A DNA stretch of 64,000 nt from NCBI GenBank assembly GCA_018894105.1, contig CM032117.1, positions 32,840,501 to 32,904,500 of the forward strand, read 5' to 3'. Of this stretch, positions 10,872 through 24,231 are shown in pieces; within the stretch, counting starts at the first letter, position 1; each line of letters begins with the position of its first letter. Both the position numbers and the translations under genes were made by a program. The notes beneath the pieces are model-generated. The model was not told the origin of the DNA and searched no databases. It worked only from the letters and a program-made list of their open reading frames with translations. The stretch is from Jacaranda mimosifolia (lineage: Eukaryota; Streptophyta; Magnoliopsida; Lamiales; Bignoniaceae).

Positions 10872-11885
10872 TAACTTTACCTCGCCTTAGATGGTGGCAG
10901 CAACTTTTGCTCCATTTTCGAGGCGGAGGATCATACCTCATTCAAGTACACTCTTTCTTCTTTCCATCCCTTATAACAAATTACAAAGGTGAGAACCACA
11001 TGCGATATCAAATACCCATGCCAAAGAATTAGTTGTTAAATGCATTTCAATGAAGTAAATACCCTTCCCAAGGAGGGCAAGGTATTCTTTGCAATTTCTT
11101 TTCCAATGCCCCTTTTTTGCCACAGTAGAAACAAGATGCATTGGTTTTGTCATCTTTCTTTTTCTTAGCTCCCCTTGAACCCTTTAACAGTTGCTTTCCA
11201 TTTGAGGAGGAAATTTTCTTCCTTTTATCTCCCTTTCTTAGACCCCTAGGGCCCTTTGACTTAGAGGTAGAAGCAAACATAAGAGGCTTTTCCTTTTTCG
11301 TAGTTGCCCCAGCAGTTACAAGCATGTTCACCAATTCATTAATCATAACCTCTTGCTAGGACTTATTGAAGTTCATAACGAATTGGTCAAACAAAGGGGG
11401 CAATGATTGGAGGATCAAATCCATGTAAAGGTCATTGTCCATGACCACATCAAGTTGTCCAAGCTTCTCAATGATCCCTATCATCATAAGGCCGTGAGTA
11501 TGGACATTAGCACCCTTACCCATCCATGTTCTGAAGAGTTCCTCTGACAAAGCAAACCTTTCATGTCGAGTTTGGACACCGTACAACTCTTGTTGGTGTT
11601 TATAGATCTTACATATCTCATATGCTCGTGAGTCTTTCGAAGCTCATTAGTCATGGAAGCCATTGTGAAGCATCTTACTTGTAGATTATCATCCACAAGT
11701 TTAGCAAACACTTCGCGTGCCTCATTGGTGGCATCATCACCCAATGTGTCCGGCGGACATTGATCAAGAACGTAAGTCCTCTTTTCGAAGTCAAGAATGA
11801 TTTTAAGGTTCCTTAACCAATCTTGGAAGTTAGGCCAAGTTAGCTTATTGGTTTCCAAAATATTTGCGAGTGGATTTTTAACCAT
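10872..11885 (-). pseudogene. gag and protease pseudogene, A2
   Basis: Gag ATG is at 11883-11885. There is a frameshift near 11610, TAG at 11356-11358, and a +1 G inside the CCHC knuckle near 11113. The protease motif is DIACGSH (about 11007). All four lesions are at the same places as in A1. Confidence 0.88.
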
Positions 11886-13861
11886 TTTCTTTGTTTGAAG
11901 ATTTCAAAAATCTACAAGAGGCGAAAAAAGAGTACAAGCATATGATTGAATCAGTGATATTGCAAAAAACATGTTCATGGTCTTTCAAGCATGTTTTTTC
12001 TCCATCTCTTTTATCAAATCCTTCACCCCTCAAAAGAATTTAGGAAATCTGATTTCCTAGTGAGAATCAAGATCCTAAGGACTTGTAAGTAGACCCACGA
12101 CTCGTGAGACATCCATAAACAATCGAAAGGTAAGCAACTTTTGCTAACTGCATCTCATGCAATCATTGATATATTTTGCCTCTCTTTTCATGTGGACCCA
12201 CAACTCGTGAGACGTCCACACTACTAGGTGTTAAGTCGGACCTACCAATAAAGCTTTGATTCGAGATTGGCACCACGACATCCCACGATTCGTGTGCCTA
12301 TGCAAACTCGTGTGACAATGCATAGGCATTCTCAAATCAAAGGTGCATCATATGCTAAGTATATGGCCATAGCTTTCTACTATAAGTGTGACCTACGACT
12401 CGCGAGACATCACACAAACAATGGTAGCATCATCGTGCCACATACTATTGGTAGAAGGCATGGATTAATTAAAGCTCTTTTAATATTATATCCATTTTGA
12501 CTTGCTATTTGAAAGCACTTAGACATTCTAAATAGAGGGTTTTTTTCTTGCAAAGATCTCATCATTTTATCTTCTTATTTAGATTTTCTATATCCTAACC
12601 ATGCATCTCATACATTAATAGGATGTGGAAAGTATAAATAAGTAAATGCGCCTAGCATGCTCTTATGATGGGATGACCATGAGCCTAACCAAGTAGTGCA
12701 CTTAGAGCTATAGGTGCACCACCTAGTTGATTTTAAGTGGGCTGATTAAATCTATCTATTACATTAGTGTACCCCATACATTAATGGGTGTTCAAAAGTC
12801 TCCATGCCTCCAATGGCCCTTTTTGCTCCATGCAATACTTACGTGAGAAAGAAATCATCACTCCTAGTGATTATACTCCCATAACTTTTATAAGATAGAA
12901 CAAAAAGAGGCATGCAAGCCCCTATTTAATATAACCCTTTTCAACAACTTGAAACAAATAAAATCAATATTAAAGACTCATGATCATCCCCATTCATTCA
13001 TCATCCATTCAACAATTAAATGAACAATAAATAAATCTTGAATTAATAATTAATTCCAACAATTAAATGCTTATCTCATAAACAAATAATTAGCCAAGCA
13101 TAACTTTTATGCTATAAATTGAAGATTAACTTTAACCAATTTTTAAAAGCATTCAAAAATGTCAAATATAATTTTGAGACCTTGCACAACATTTGTGCAT
13201 CCAATACATGTGACTTAAAATTATTTTGGTTATCAAATGAGCCCAAATAATGGCTCAAAACTAGCCAAACATAAAACTAGTCACTGTCCGGCCGAGCGTG
13301 CACGCAGCTGGGCTGTGACTCTCGATCACTGCCCCGCTAGTGTGTGCGCCTGACTCGGCAGTTGTTCTGTTTTTGGGTTGTGGCCCAAACTTTTATGCAT
13401 CAAAAATTTTGGAGCACATCCTAAATATTAAATCTCACATTATGGATGAATTTTCAGATTCAAAACACCTTTTAAAAATGAAAATTCAAGTGCTCAAACA
13501 TGCTTCCAAAAACTAGTTTAAGTAAGAATCATATTCTTAAAAATCTCCAACAAAACTCCAATCAAATTGGATCAAAAAATGACCAAAACATCTTAAGGCC
13601 AATCAACACATGCTATATCAACATATAACATCAATTAATGCCAAATCAACAATCATAATCAATAGGTATGAATTAAAACATACCAATACATGAATCAACA
13701 CTTAAAACACATATTAGCATGCTTTTAATTCATCAATCAAGGAGCCAAATACAACATCATCCAAATGCTCTAATTCATCAATTGAATCGAGAATTTGATG
13801 ATATAGATTAATCCATCACATGAATCAATCTCACAAAAAATCCAAATCTAAGCACGAATTA
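11886..13861 (-). other. Long 5' leader of A2
   Basis: Same layout as 3755-5730: four motif copies (about 12093-12413), a GC-rich island (about 13285-13371) with the gcgtgcacgc palindrome at 13296-13305, and no coding sequence that I can support. Confidence 0.75.
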
Positions 13862-13874
13862 GGCTCCGATACCA
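13862..13874 (-). other. Primer binding site, A2
   Basis: Minus strand TGGTATCGGAGCC, identical to the A1 site and 2 nt inside the LTR edge. Confidence 0.85.
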
Positions 13875-13876
13875 CT

Positions 13877-16122
13877 TGAAAGTAAGTAAGGCACTAGGAT
13901 TCAATAATAAAACTTCAAAAGCATAAATAAACTAGAGCTCACAAGAAATCAAGGATCTAAACATGCTTTAGGATTCAGATTTGGTTGAAGAGTTACCTTA
14001 AGAGCTTAAATCCAAAGGTAGGTTGAAGAACTTCTTATTCAAATAGAATATGCCAGACAGTGGCGCAGCTGGAATCAATAAATTTTTGACCAATTCAGAA
14101 CTCTCCAAAAATGCTGAAAAACTTCCAGTAGATGGTCTACACCTTGAGGAAATTGTGGGAACAAGTTTCAACTCGAAACTCCATCCGGATCTCCTGGAAT
14201 AAAATCGACAAGAGACTGGTCTCGCAGGTGGATCTCCAAAGGCTTCAAATCATTTGTTTTGCCACTATCAAAATGATCAACACACCAATCCAAATCCTAC
14301 TACTCCTCACTTTTAGCTGGAGAAAGAGAGAAGAATTGAGAGGGAAGTGGCCAATTTTTGGGTAGAGAGAAGAAGAAGAAGAAGGTGATCTTCAACACAT
14401 GAATGCACACTTTGAAAATGGAGGGGAAAGTGAGAATCTAATTCTTCACTTGCAAGATATGTGTGTTGCTACCGCCTAACTCTATATCTATATATATAGT
14501 GAGGAAGGTGTGATGCCAAGGTGGCATCACAGCTTACTCAAGGAGGGGGGACCGCCAACCAAATCATGCATGCTTAGTTGGCAAATTCAAATCTAATTTG
14601 AATTTGTGTGTATTTGAATTACATTTGAAATCTAATTTTAAATTAATTAAATGTCACACCAAAATGATCCTATCATTTGAATTTTCCCTCCAAAGAATAT
14701 TCTCCTCATTAATTCAATTAAAAAATTTAATTTAATTAATTAATGATTGACTTAACTCTTAAGTCAACTAGCTTAACTCTTTAAGCCTGATTTTGTTAAC
14801 TTAACTCTTTAAGTTAACTTGATCAATTGATGGTCATACGGCACCATATAATTAACTCTTTAATTGTTGATGTAATTTAACTCCTTAAATTAGTTGATCA
14901 ATTTAACACTTAAATTAATCAAACCAAAATTGACCTTAATTTTTAATCACCCAAAATCGGTCTCCAAGGAGAGAGTTTTCTAACTCTTAGAAAGTTCCTC
15001 CATTACTTATGAAATGTAATTGGCTTTTGTGTGTGAACCAATAGGTTCTACCATTCATTGGACATGGTCTCACAACTCCTTGTGACTTTTGAATATCATA
15101 TATTCATTTTAGTTTAATTAAACTTCTTTAAACTAATTGACTCAATTCAATTAATCTTCATTAATTGACGAGTACCCAATATCCATGGTTGATGTCCAAC
15201 CTCAAGCCCATGGAGCCAAACTAATTGGCAGAAATGAATGCTTTTGGAGAACCATCATAGCTCTATGTGTCCATGCAAATACGGTCCTTCCGTCTCCTGT
15301 CTCCCAAAACAGGCCTAGGGCAAGGTATTTGTCGGCACCCTAATAGCCTCAATACTACGTCTCTATCCCCAATGTTCGATTCCACTTTATAACCTCATCT
15401 TTGGAAAACTCTTTTCTAAATTTTCATACTACCTTGCACAAGGATTTCTTAGAATCGATCATTATAGAACACATAGGAGATGTACTCGTCCTTCAAAAAG
15501 ATGAGGAGTCAAATTCCATATTGGATCTCACAAACCTCCATATCTAAGTAGCTCATGCCCAATCACCACCCGAATGGCCCGCTAAGTGACTAGGTAGGAG
15601 TCAAAGCGCGACGACCTAAGCATAAGTTTACCATAGATCCTCAGGTCAAAGGACTAAGTATTTGCACTAGCATAAGTGGAAGAATTTGCCACTACCGACT
15701 TGCCATTCTGGCCATCTAGTAGATTCTCCATGGGTCTTCAGTGCCTTGCTCCCTAACAAGCACCTACTGACATGCATCCACATCTCATATGAGATTGCCC
15801 ATGGAATGGAGCAATATCCAACTCCTTGGATCTATGCATTGTTAGTGCAAGTCTATCCGAATCTTAGATGCCCTATCTCATAAGATCCTTTAACTTGGAA
15901 GATTTAAGATCATGACCGTGTAAGACTTATTCCATGATCACCACCTAATGCATGACCAAGTTCCGTAGTCTAAAGTGATCTAAGGGCTTCAACCAAATGC
16001 TAGTGAAGTGAATATAAGCATAAGATGAAGATGGCATATTATTAATATCAGTCAATCAAGATTGTATCACAAGTGAAATAGTTTACAATGCTAATCTAAT
16101 TGGCTTGCTGGGCACTATTCCA
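13877..16122 (-). repeat. LTR-A shared by A2 and A3 (2246 bp)
   Basis: Same length and borders as 5746-7991 and nearly identical. One visible private change is gatgtaatt for gatctaatt near 14872. It acts as 5' LTR of A2 and 3' LTR of A3. Confidence 0.88.
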
Positions 16123-16139
16123 AAAATCTTTCACTTGCC

Positions 16140-16709
16140 TTAAAGCCAATTCACCATAGCCTTAAGACCTATATTCTCAAGATGTCCTTCAAAGACCTTT
16201 TGCGATATGGGTTTAGTAAGTGGATTTGCTATATTCTCTACCGAGGAAACTCTCTCTATTTGGATGTCGCCTCCATCAATGATCTCCCGGATCAAATGAT
16301 ATCGCCTCAATATGTGCTTGGATCGCTGATGAGATCTAGGCTCTTTTGCTTGCACAACTACCCCATTGTTGTCATAGAAGAAAACTACTGGCTCAACAAT
16401 GCTAGGCACTACATTCATCTCTTGCATGAAGTTTTTCATCCAAACACCTTGCTTCATAGCTTCTGAAGCCGCAATATATTCTACCTCTGTGGTAGAGTCA
16501 GTCGTGGTGTCTTGTTTGTAACTCTTCCAACTCACCACGCCACCATTGAGGTAACATACGAATCCATAAGTGGATTTTAGGTCATCCACATCGAATTAGA
16601 AACTTGAATCCAAAAACCCCTCTAGTTTCAATTCTCCACCTCTGCAAACTAAAAACAAGTCCTTAGTCCTTCTCAAGTACTTAAGGATTGCTATTACACT
16701 ATCCAGTGA
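16140..16709 (-). pseudogene. RNase H remnant, A3
   Basis: The 149-codon open frame (16589-16140) is the same as in A2. The upstream catalytic-Asp strand (16596-16778) is separated by the same TAA nonsense codon. Confidence 0.87.
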
Positions 16710-17829
16710 ATTTCGATGGGATTGGATTGGAAATGGCTCGTAACACTTAGAGCATGTGCCACATCCGGTCTTATACATTGAACTGCATACACTATGTTCC
16801 CAATAGTAGAGGCATAAGGTATGTGGGACATTCTTTGTCTCTCGTCGTTTGTCTTAGGGGCCATAGACTTAAAGAGACGAATGCTATGTCCTGGAGAAAT
16901 GAATCCCCTTTTGGATTCTTCCATACTAAACATGTTTAGTATCTTGTCAATGTATTGGGTTTAGGATAGCCCCAGCATCCTTCTAGATCTATCTCTATAG
17001 ATACGTATTCCCAATACGTAGGATGTTTCTCCCAAATTCTTCATGGAGAATTAAGTAGATAACCATGCTTTAGTACACTCTAACATTCCTATGTCATTCG
17101 CAATGAGAATGATGTTATCGATATAAAGCACAATAAACTGTATACTACTCCCACTAGCCTTATATACATATATAGTTCATACACATTTTTGATAAAGCCA
17201 AACGATTTGACTGTCTTATGAAAATGTATGTTCCAACTTCGGGACACTTATCTGAGTCCATAGATAGATCTTTGGAGTTTGCAAACCTTTTGCTCACTCT
17301 CTTTGGATGTAAAACCTTGTGGTTGCTCCATGTAGATTTCTTCTTCAATGTCTCCATTGAGGAAAGCGGTTTTCACATCTATTTTCCATATCTCATAGTC
17401 ATAATATGCGGCTATGGTAAGTAGAATCCGAATGGATTTAGGTATTGCAATCGATGAAATGGTTTCCTCGAAATTGATACTAGGCCTTTGAGTGTAACCT
17501 TTTGCCACTAGTCGCGCCTTAAAAGTCACAATTTCTCCATCAACTCCTAGCTTTCACTTATAGATACACTTGCAACCAATGGAAACTATTCCCTTTGGTG
17601 AATCTACCAAAGTCCATAATTTATTGGAGTACATGGAGTCCATTTCGAATTTCATGGCATCTTGCCAATGTCCCGAGTCTATGTCTAACATAGCTTCCTC
17701 ATAGGTCTTCGGATCATTATCCGATTGGCCCATCTCATGAAGGAATCCGAACCTTTTAGGTTGCTTTTTGATTTGGTCCGACCTTCTAGGAAAATGTTTG
17801 TAAGGCTCTTGTTGCTCATTTATTTCCAC
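16694..17829 (-). pseudogene. Reverse transcriptase pseudogene, A3
   Basis: Blocks at 17829-17554, 17529-17248 and 16933-16694 carry the same stops and frameshifts as A1 and A2. YIDN lies at about 17114-17125. Confidence 0.9.
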
Positions 17830-19002
17830 CGCTTATGGGATTTCATGATCATCTTGAACTTTATCAAGTTCAACAACAACGTCATTTCTATCTAATAGAA
17901 ATTACTTTTCCAAAAAGGTGGCTTCCTTGAACAAACACTTTTTGTTCCAAGGGATCATAGAAGTAATAACCCATAGACTCTCTTGGATATTCCACAAATT
18001 TGCACAAGGTGGATCTACTATTCAACTTATCTCCCACTGTCTGTCTCACGTAGGTGGGAGATCCTCAAACCTAATAGTATTGGTCAGAGGGTGCTTTGTC
18101 ATGCCACATCTCATGCGGTGTTTTTGGCACCGACTTTGAAGGTACTATATTTAGTAGCTTCACCGCCGTTTGTAAAGCGTATCCCCAAAAGGATATGGTC
18201 ACATCGAAAAAGTTTATCATGGAACGTAACATGTCTAACAAAGTACGGTTTCTCCCTTTGGCTATTCTATTGTGTTGGGGTGTGCTGGGTGGAGTCTATT
18301 GTGAGAGAATCCCATTCTCTCTTACATAATCCAAGAACTCGGTACTTGAGTATTCTTTTCCTCGATCCGATCAAAGAGCTTTAATACTAAGTCACTTTTG
18401 CTTTTCCACTTTATTCCTATACCCTTTGAACTTTTCAAATGCCTGGAATTTGTACTTCATAAGATACATATATCCGAATCGACTATAATCATCGGTAAAG
18501 GTGATGAAGTAGGAATAGCCTCCTCTGCACTAACTCTTAGTGGTCCACATACATCCGTATGGATCAAATCCAAAGGATTTGTGGTACGCTCCGTTTATCT
18601 TACAAAAGGACCCTTGGTCATTTTTCCCTTTAAACAAGATTCACAAGTAGGAAGTTCCTCAATGCCACTAATATTTAGTGCTTTGAGAGCTTCTAACTTG
18701 TTCATCCAATTTTTAGAAATATGCCCAAGTCTTGCATGCCAAAGAATGGCATTTTCTTGGTTATCTAATTTCCTTTTACTTGATTGAATATGCATTAGCG
18801 AAGGTTGGGAATCTAGTATATATAATCCATTAACCAATGTACCTTGTGCAATTAAAGAACTATTCTTTAATGCTTTCAATACACCATTTGATATAGAAAA
18901 ATTAAATGCTTCATTATCAAGAAAGGGTATCAAAACAATGTTCTTAACAAGTTGGGGTACATAATAACAAGGATTTAACTTAATATAAGCATTCCCTAAG
19001 TC
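17830..19002 (-). pseudogene. Integrase and pre-integrase pseudogene, A3
   Basis: Same breaks as A1. A private G-to-A change near 18931 (plus strand) turns the Ser codon of the upstream strand and lets the pre-integrase frame read from 18933 (no ATG). It keeps WHARLGH and CESC. It shares with A1/A2 the TAT-TAG stop near 18074 that A4/A5 lack. Confidence 0.82.
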
Positions 19003-20016
19003 TAACTTTACCTCGCCTTAGATGGTGGCAGCAACTTTTGCTCCATTTTCGAGGCGGAGGATCATACCTCATTCAAGTACACTCTTTCTTCTTTCCATCC
19101 CTTATAACAAATTACAAAGGTGAGAACCACATGCGATATCAAATACCCATGCCAAAGAATTAGTTGTTAAATGCATTTCAATGAAGTAAATACCCTTCCC
19201 AAGGAGGGCAAGGTATTCTTTGCAATTTCTTTTCCAATGCCCCTTTTTTGCCACAGTAGAAACAAGATGCATTGGTTTTGTCACCTTTCTTTTTCTTAGC
19301 TCCCCTTGAACCCTTTAACAGTTGCTTTCCATTTGAGGAGGAAATTTTCTTCCTTTTATCTCCCTTTCTTAGACCCCTAGGGCCCTTTGACTTAGAGGTA
19401 GAAGCAAACATAAGAGGCTTTTCCTTTTTCGTAGTTGCCCCAGCAGTTACAAGCATGTTCCCCAATTCATTAATCATAACCTCTTGCTAGGACTTATTGA
19501 AGTTCATAACGAATTGGTCAAACAAAGGGGGCAATGATTGGAGGATCAAATCCATGTAAAGGTCATTGTCCATGACCACATCAAGTTGTCCAAGCTTCTC
19601 AATGATCCCTATCATCATAAGGCCGTGAGTATGGACATCAGCACCCTTACCCATCCATGTTCTGAAGAGTTCCTCTGACAAAGCAAACCTTTCATGTCGA
19701 GTTTGGACACCGTACAACTCTTGTTGGTGTTTATAGATCTTACATATCTCATATGCTCGTGAGTCTTTCGAAGCTCATTAGTCATGGAAGCCATTGTGAA
19801 GCATCTTACTTGTAGATTATCATCCACAAGTTTAGCAAACACTTCGCGTGCCTCATTGGTGGCATCATCACCCAATGTGTCCGGCGGACATTGATCAAGA
19901 ACGTAAGTCCTCTTTTCGAAGTCAAGAATGATTTTAAGGTTCCTTAACCAATCTTGGAAGTTAGGCCAAGTTAGCTTATTGGTTTCCAAAATATTTGCGA
20001 GTGGATTTTTAACCAT
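19003..20016 (-). pseudogene. gag and protease pseudogene, A3
   Basis: Gag ATG at 20014-20016, with the shared lesions of A1. Private changes include Gly for Val in the INELVNM segment (near 19461). The KKKGDK variant of the linker is shared with A4/A5 but not with A1/A2, a sign of gene conversion among copies. Confidence 0.88.
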
Positions 20017-21992
20017 TTTCTTTGTTTGAAGATTTCAAAAATCTACAAGAGGCGAAAAAAGAGTACAAGCATATGATTGAATCAGTGATATTGCAAAAAA
20101 CATGTTCATGGTCTTTCAAGCATGTTTTTTCTCCATCTCTTTTATCAAATCCTTCACCCCTCAAAAGAATTTAGGAAATCTGATTTCCTAGTGAGAATCA
20201 AGATCCTAAGGACTTGTAAGTAGACCCACGACTCGTGAGACATCCATAAACAATCGAAAGGTAAGCAACTTTTGCTAACTGCATCTCATGCAATCATTGA
20301 TATATTTTGCCTCTCTTTTCATGTGGACCCACAACTCGTGAGACGTCCACACTACTAGGTGTTAAGTCGGACCTACCAATAAAGCTTTGATTCGAGATTG
20401 GCACCACGACATCCCACGATTCGTGTGCCTATGCAAACTCGTGTGACAATGCATAGGCATTCTCAAATCAAAGGTGCATCATATGCTAAGTATATGGCCA
20501 TAGCTTTCTACTATAAGTGTGACCTACGACTCGCGAGACATCACACAAACAATGGTAGCATCATCGTGCCACATACTATTGGTAGAAGGCATGGATTAAT
20601 TAAAGCTCTTTTAATATTATATCCATTTTGACTTGCTATTTGAAAGCACTTAGACATTCTAAATAGAGGGTTTTTTTCTTGCAAAGATCTCATCATTTTA
20701 TCTTCTTATTTAGATTTTCTATATCCTAACCATGCATCTCATACATTAATAGGATGTGGAAAGTATAAATAAGTAAATGCGCCTAGCATGCTCTTATGAT
20801 GGGATGACCATGAGCCTAACCAAGTAGTGCACTTAGAGCTATAGGTGCACCACCTAGTTGATTTTAAGTGGGCTGATTAAATCTATCTATTACATTAGTG
20901 TATCCCATACATTAATGGGTGTTCAAAAGTCTCCATGCCTCCAATGGCCCTTTTTGCTCCATGCAATACTTACGTGAGAAAGAAATCATCACTCCTAGTG
21001 ATTATACTCCCATAACTTTTATAAGATAGAACAAAAAGAGGCATGCAAGCCCCTATTTAATATAACCCTTTTCAACAACTTGAAACAAATAAAATCAATA
21101 TTAAAGACTCATGATCATCCCCATTCATTCATCATCCATTCAACAATTAAATGAACAATAAATAAATCTTGAATTAATAATTAATTCCAACAATTAAATG
21201 CTTATCTCATAAACAAATAATTAGCCAAGCATAACTTTTATGCTATAAATTGAAGATTAACTTTAACCAATTTTTAAAAGCATTCAAAAATGTCAAATAT
21301 AATTTTGAGACCTTGCACAACATTTGTGCATCCAATACATGTGACTTAAAATTATTTTGGTTATCAAATGAGCCCAAATAATGGCTCAAAACTAGCCAAA
21401 CATAAAACTAGTCACTGTCCGGCCGAGCGTGCACGCAGCTGGGCTGTGACTCTCGATCACTGCCCCGCTAGTGTGTGCGCCTGACTCGGCAGTTGTTCTG
21501 TTTTTGGGTTGTGGCCCAAACTTTTATGCATCAAAAATTTTGGAGCACATCCTAAATATTAAATCTCACATTATGGATGAATTTTCAGATTCAAAACACC
21601 TTTTAAAAATGAAAATTCAAGTGCTCAAACATGCTTCCAAAAACTAGTTTAAGTAAGAATCATATTCTTAAAAATCTCCAACAAAACTCCAATCAAATTG
21701 GATCAAAAAATGACCAAAACATCTTAAGGCCAATCAACACATGCTATATCAACATATAACATCAATTAATGCCAAATCAACAATCATAATCAATAGGTAT
21801 GAATTAAAACATACCAATACATGAATCAACACTTAAAACACATATTAGCATGCTTTTAATTCATCAATCAAGGAGCCAAATACAACATCATCCAAATGCT
21901 CTAATTCATCAATTGAATCGAGAATTTGATGATATAGATTAATCCATCACATGAATCAATCTCACAAAAAATCCAAATCTAAGCACGAATTA
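20017..21992 (-). other. Long 5' leader of A3
   Basis: Same content as the A1 leader: motif copies at about 20224-20544, palindrome at 21427-21436. One private change near 20902 (tatccc for tacccc). No gene seen. Confidence 0.75.
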
Positions 21993-22005
21993 GGCTCCGA
22001 TACCA
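21993..22005 (-). other. Primer binding site, A3
   Basis: Minus strand TGGTATCGGAGCC, as in A1 and A2. Confidence 0.85.
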
Positions 22006-22007
22006 CT

Positions 22008-24231
22008 TGAAAGTAAGTAAGGCACTAGGATTCAATAATAAAACTTCAAAAGCATAAATAAACTAGAGCTCACAAGAAATCAAGGATCTAAACATGCTTT
22101 AGGATTCAGATTTGGTTGAAGAGTTACCTTAAGAGCTTAAATCCAAAGGTAGGTTGAAGAACTTCTTATTCAAATAGAATATGCCAGACAGTGGCGCAGC
22201 TGGAATCAATAAATTTTTGACCAATTCAGAACTCTCCAAAAATGCTGAAAAACTTCCAGTAGATGGTCTACACCTTGAGGAAATTGTGGGAACAAGTTTC
22301 AACTCGAAACTCCATCCGGATCTCCTGGAATAAAATCGACAAGAGACTGGTCTCGCAGGTGGATCTCCAAAGGCTTCAAATCATTTGTTTTGCCACTATC
22401 AAAATGATCAACACACCAATCCAAATCCTACTACTCCTCACTTTTAGCTGGAGAAAGAGAGAAGAATTGAGAGGGAAGTGGCCAATTTTTGGGTAGAGAG
22501 AAGAAGAAGAAGAAGGTGATCTTCAACACATGAATGCACACTTTGAAAATGGAGGGGAAAGTGAGAATCTAATTCTTCACTTGCAAGATATGTGTGTTGC
22601 TGCCCCCTAACTCTATATCTATATATATAGTGAGGAAGGTGTGATGCCAAGGTGGCATCACAGCTTACTCAAGGAGGGGGGACCGCCAACCAAATCATGC
22701 ATGCTTAGTTGGCAAATTCAAATCTAATTTGAATTTGTGTGTATTTGAATTACATTTGAAATCTAATTTTAAATTAATTAAATGTCACACCAAAATGATC
22801 CTATCATTTGAATTTTCCCTCCAAAGAATATTCTCCTCATTAATTCAATTAAAAAATTTAATTTAATTAATTAATGATTGACTTAACTCTTAAGTCAACT
22901 AGCTTAACTCTTTAAGCCTGATTTTGTTAACTTAACTCTTTAAGTTAACTTGATCAATTGATGGTCATACGGCACCATATAATTAACTCTTTAATTGTTG
23001 ATCTAATTTAACTCCTTAAATTAGTTGATCAATTTAACACTTAAATTAATCAAACCAAAATTGACCTTAATTTTTAATCACCCAAAATCGGTCTCCAAGG
23101 AGAGAGTTTTCTAACTCTTAGAAAGTTCCTCCATTACTTATGAAATGTAATTGGATTTTGTGTGTGAACCAATAGGTTCTACCATTCATTGGACATGGTC
23201 TCACAACTCCTTGTGACTTTTGAATATCATATATTCATTTTAGTTTAATTAAACTTCTTTAAACTAATTGACTCAATTCAATTAATCTTCATTAATTGAA
23301 GAGTACCCAATATCCATGGTTGATGTCCAACCTCAAGCCCATGGAGCCAAACTAATTGGCAGAAATGAATGCTTTTGGAGAACCATCATAGCTCTATGTG
23401 TCCATGCAAATACGGTCCTTCCGTCTCCTATCTCCCAAAACAGGCCTAGGGCAAGGTATTTGTCGGCACCCTAATAGCCTCAATACTATGTCTCTATTCC
23501 CAATGTTCGATTCCACTTTATGACGTCATCTTTGGAAAATGCCTTTTCCAAATTGTCATACTACCTTGCGCAAGGATTTCTTTGAATCGATCATTATAGA
23601 ACACATAGGAGATGTACTCACCCTTCACAAGGACGAGGAGTCATATTTCATCTTGGATCTCACAAACTTCCATGTCTAAGTAGCTCATGCCCAATCACCA
23701 CCCAAACGGCCCGCTAAGTGACCAAGAAGGAGTCAAAGCGTGAGGACCTAAGCATGAGGTTACCATGGATCCTCAGGTCAAAGGACTAATTATATGCACC
23801 AGCATAAGTGGGAGAATTTGCCACTACCAGCTTGCCACTCCGACTATAGAGTGGATTCTCTGGTGGGTCTTCAGTGCCTTGTTTCCTAACAAAGCACCCA
23901 CTGACATACATCCATATCTCTTATGGGATTGCCCGTGGAATAGAGTAATATCCAACTCTTTGGATCTATCCATTATTAGTGCAAGTCTATCCGCCGGATC
24001 TTAGATGCCCTATCTCATAGATCCTTTGACTTGGAAGATTTAAGATCACGACCATGTAAGACTTATTCCATGATCAACACCCAATGCGTGATCAAGTCCC
24101 ATAGTCCAGAGTGATCTAAGGGCTTCAACCAAATGCCAGTGAAGTATATTATTAATATCATTCAATCAAAATTGTTCACAAGTGAAATAGTTTACAATGC
24201 CAATCTAATTAGCTTGCTAGGCACTATTCCA
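22008..24231 (-). repeat. Mosaic LTR at the A3/B1 border (2224 bp)
   Basis: The low-coordinate two thirds match LTR-A. From about 23490 to the end the sequence is clearly diverged (tatgacgtcatc for tataacctcatc, gccttttcc for ctcttttct and others). Some diverged-type bases start already near 23300. The LTR ends in attcca and is followed directly by B pre-integrase coding sequence, not by a polypurine tract. It is thus the outer end of an A element inserted in B. Confidence 0.85.

Larger units (their letters stand above)
7992..13876 (-). mobile_element. Copia element A, copy 2 internal region (complete)
   Basis: A complete internal region, from polypurine tract to PBS, between two LTR-A copies (5746-7991 and 13877-16122). 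It matches A1 and A3 almost base for base at exact 8131-bp spacing. Full length with both LTRs is about 10.4 kb. It carries all the disabling lesions common to A, so it could move only if proteins came from elsewhere. Confidence 0.93.
16123..22007 (-). mobile_element. Copia element A, copy 3 internal region
   Basis: Third A copy at exact 8131-bp spacing. Its high-coordinate LTR (22008-24231) is an A/B-border mosaic, so A3 is the last A of this tandem run before B1. Confidence 0.93.
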
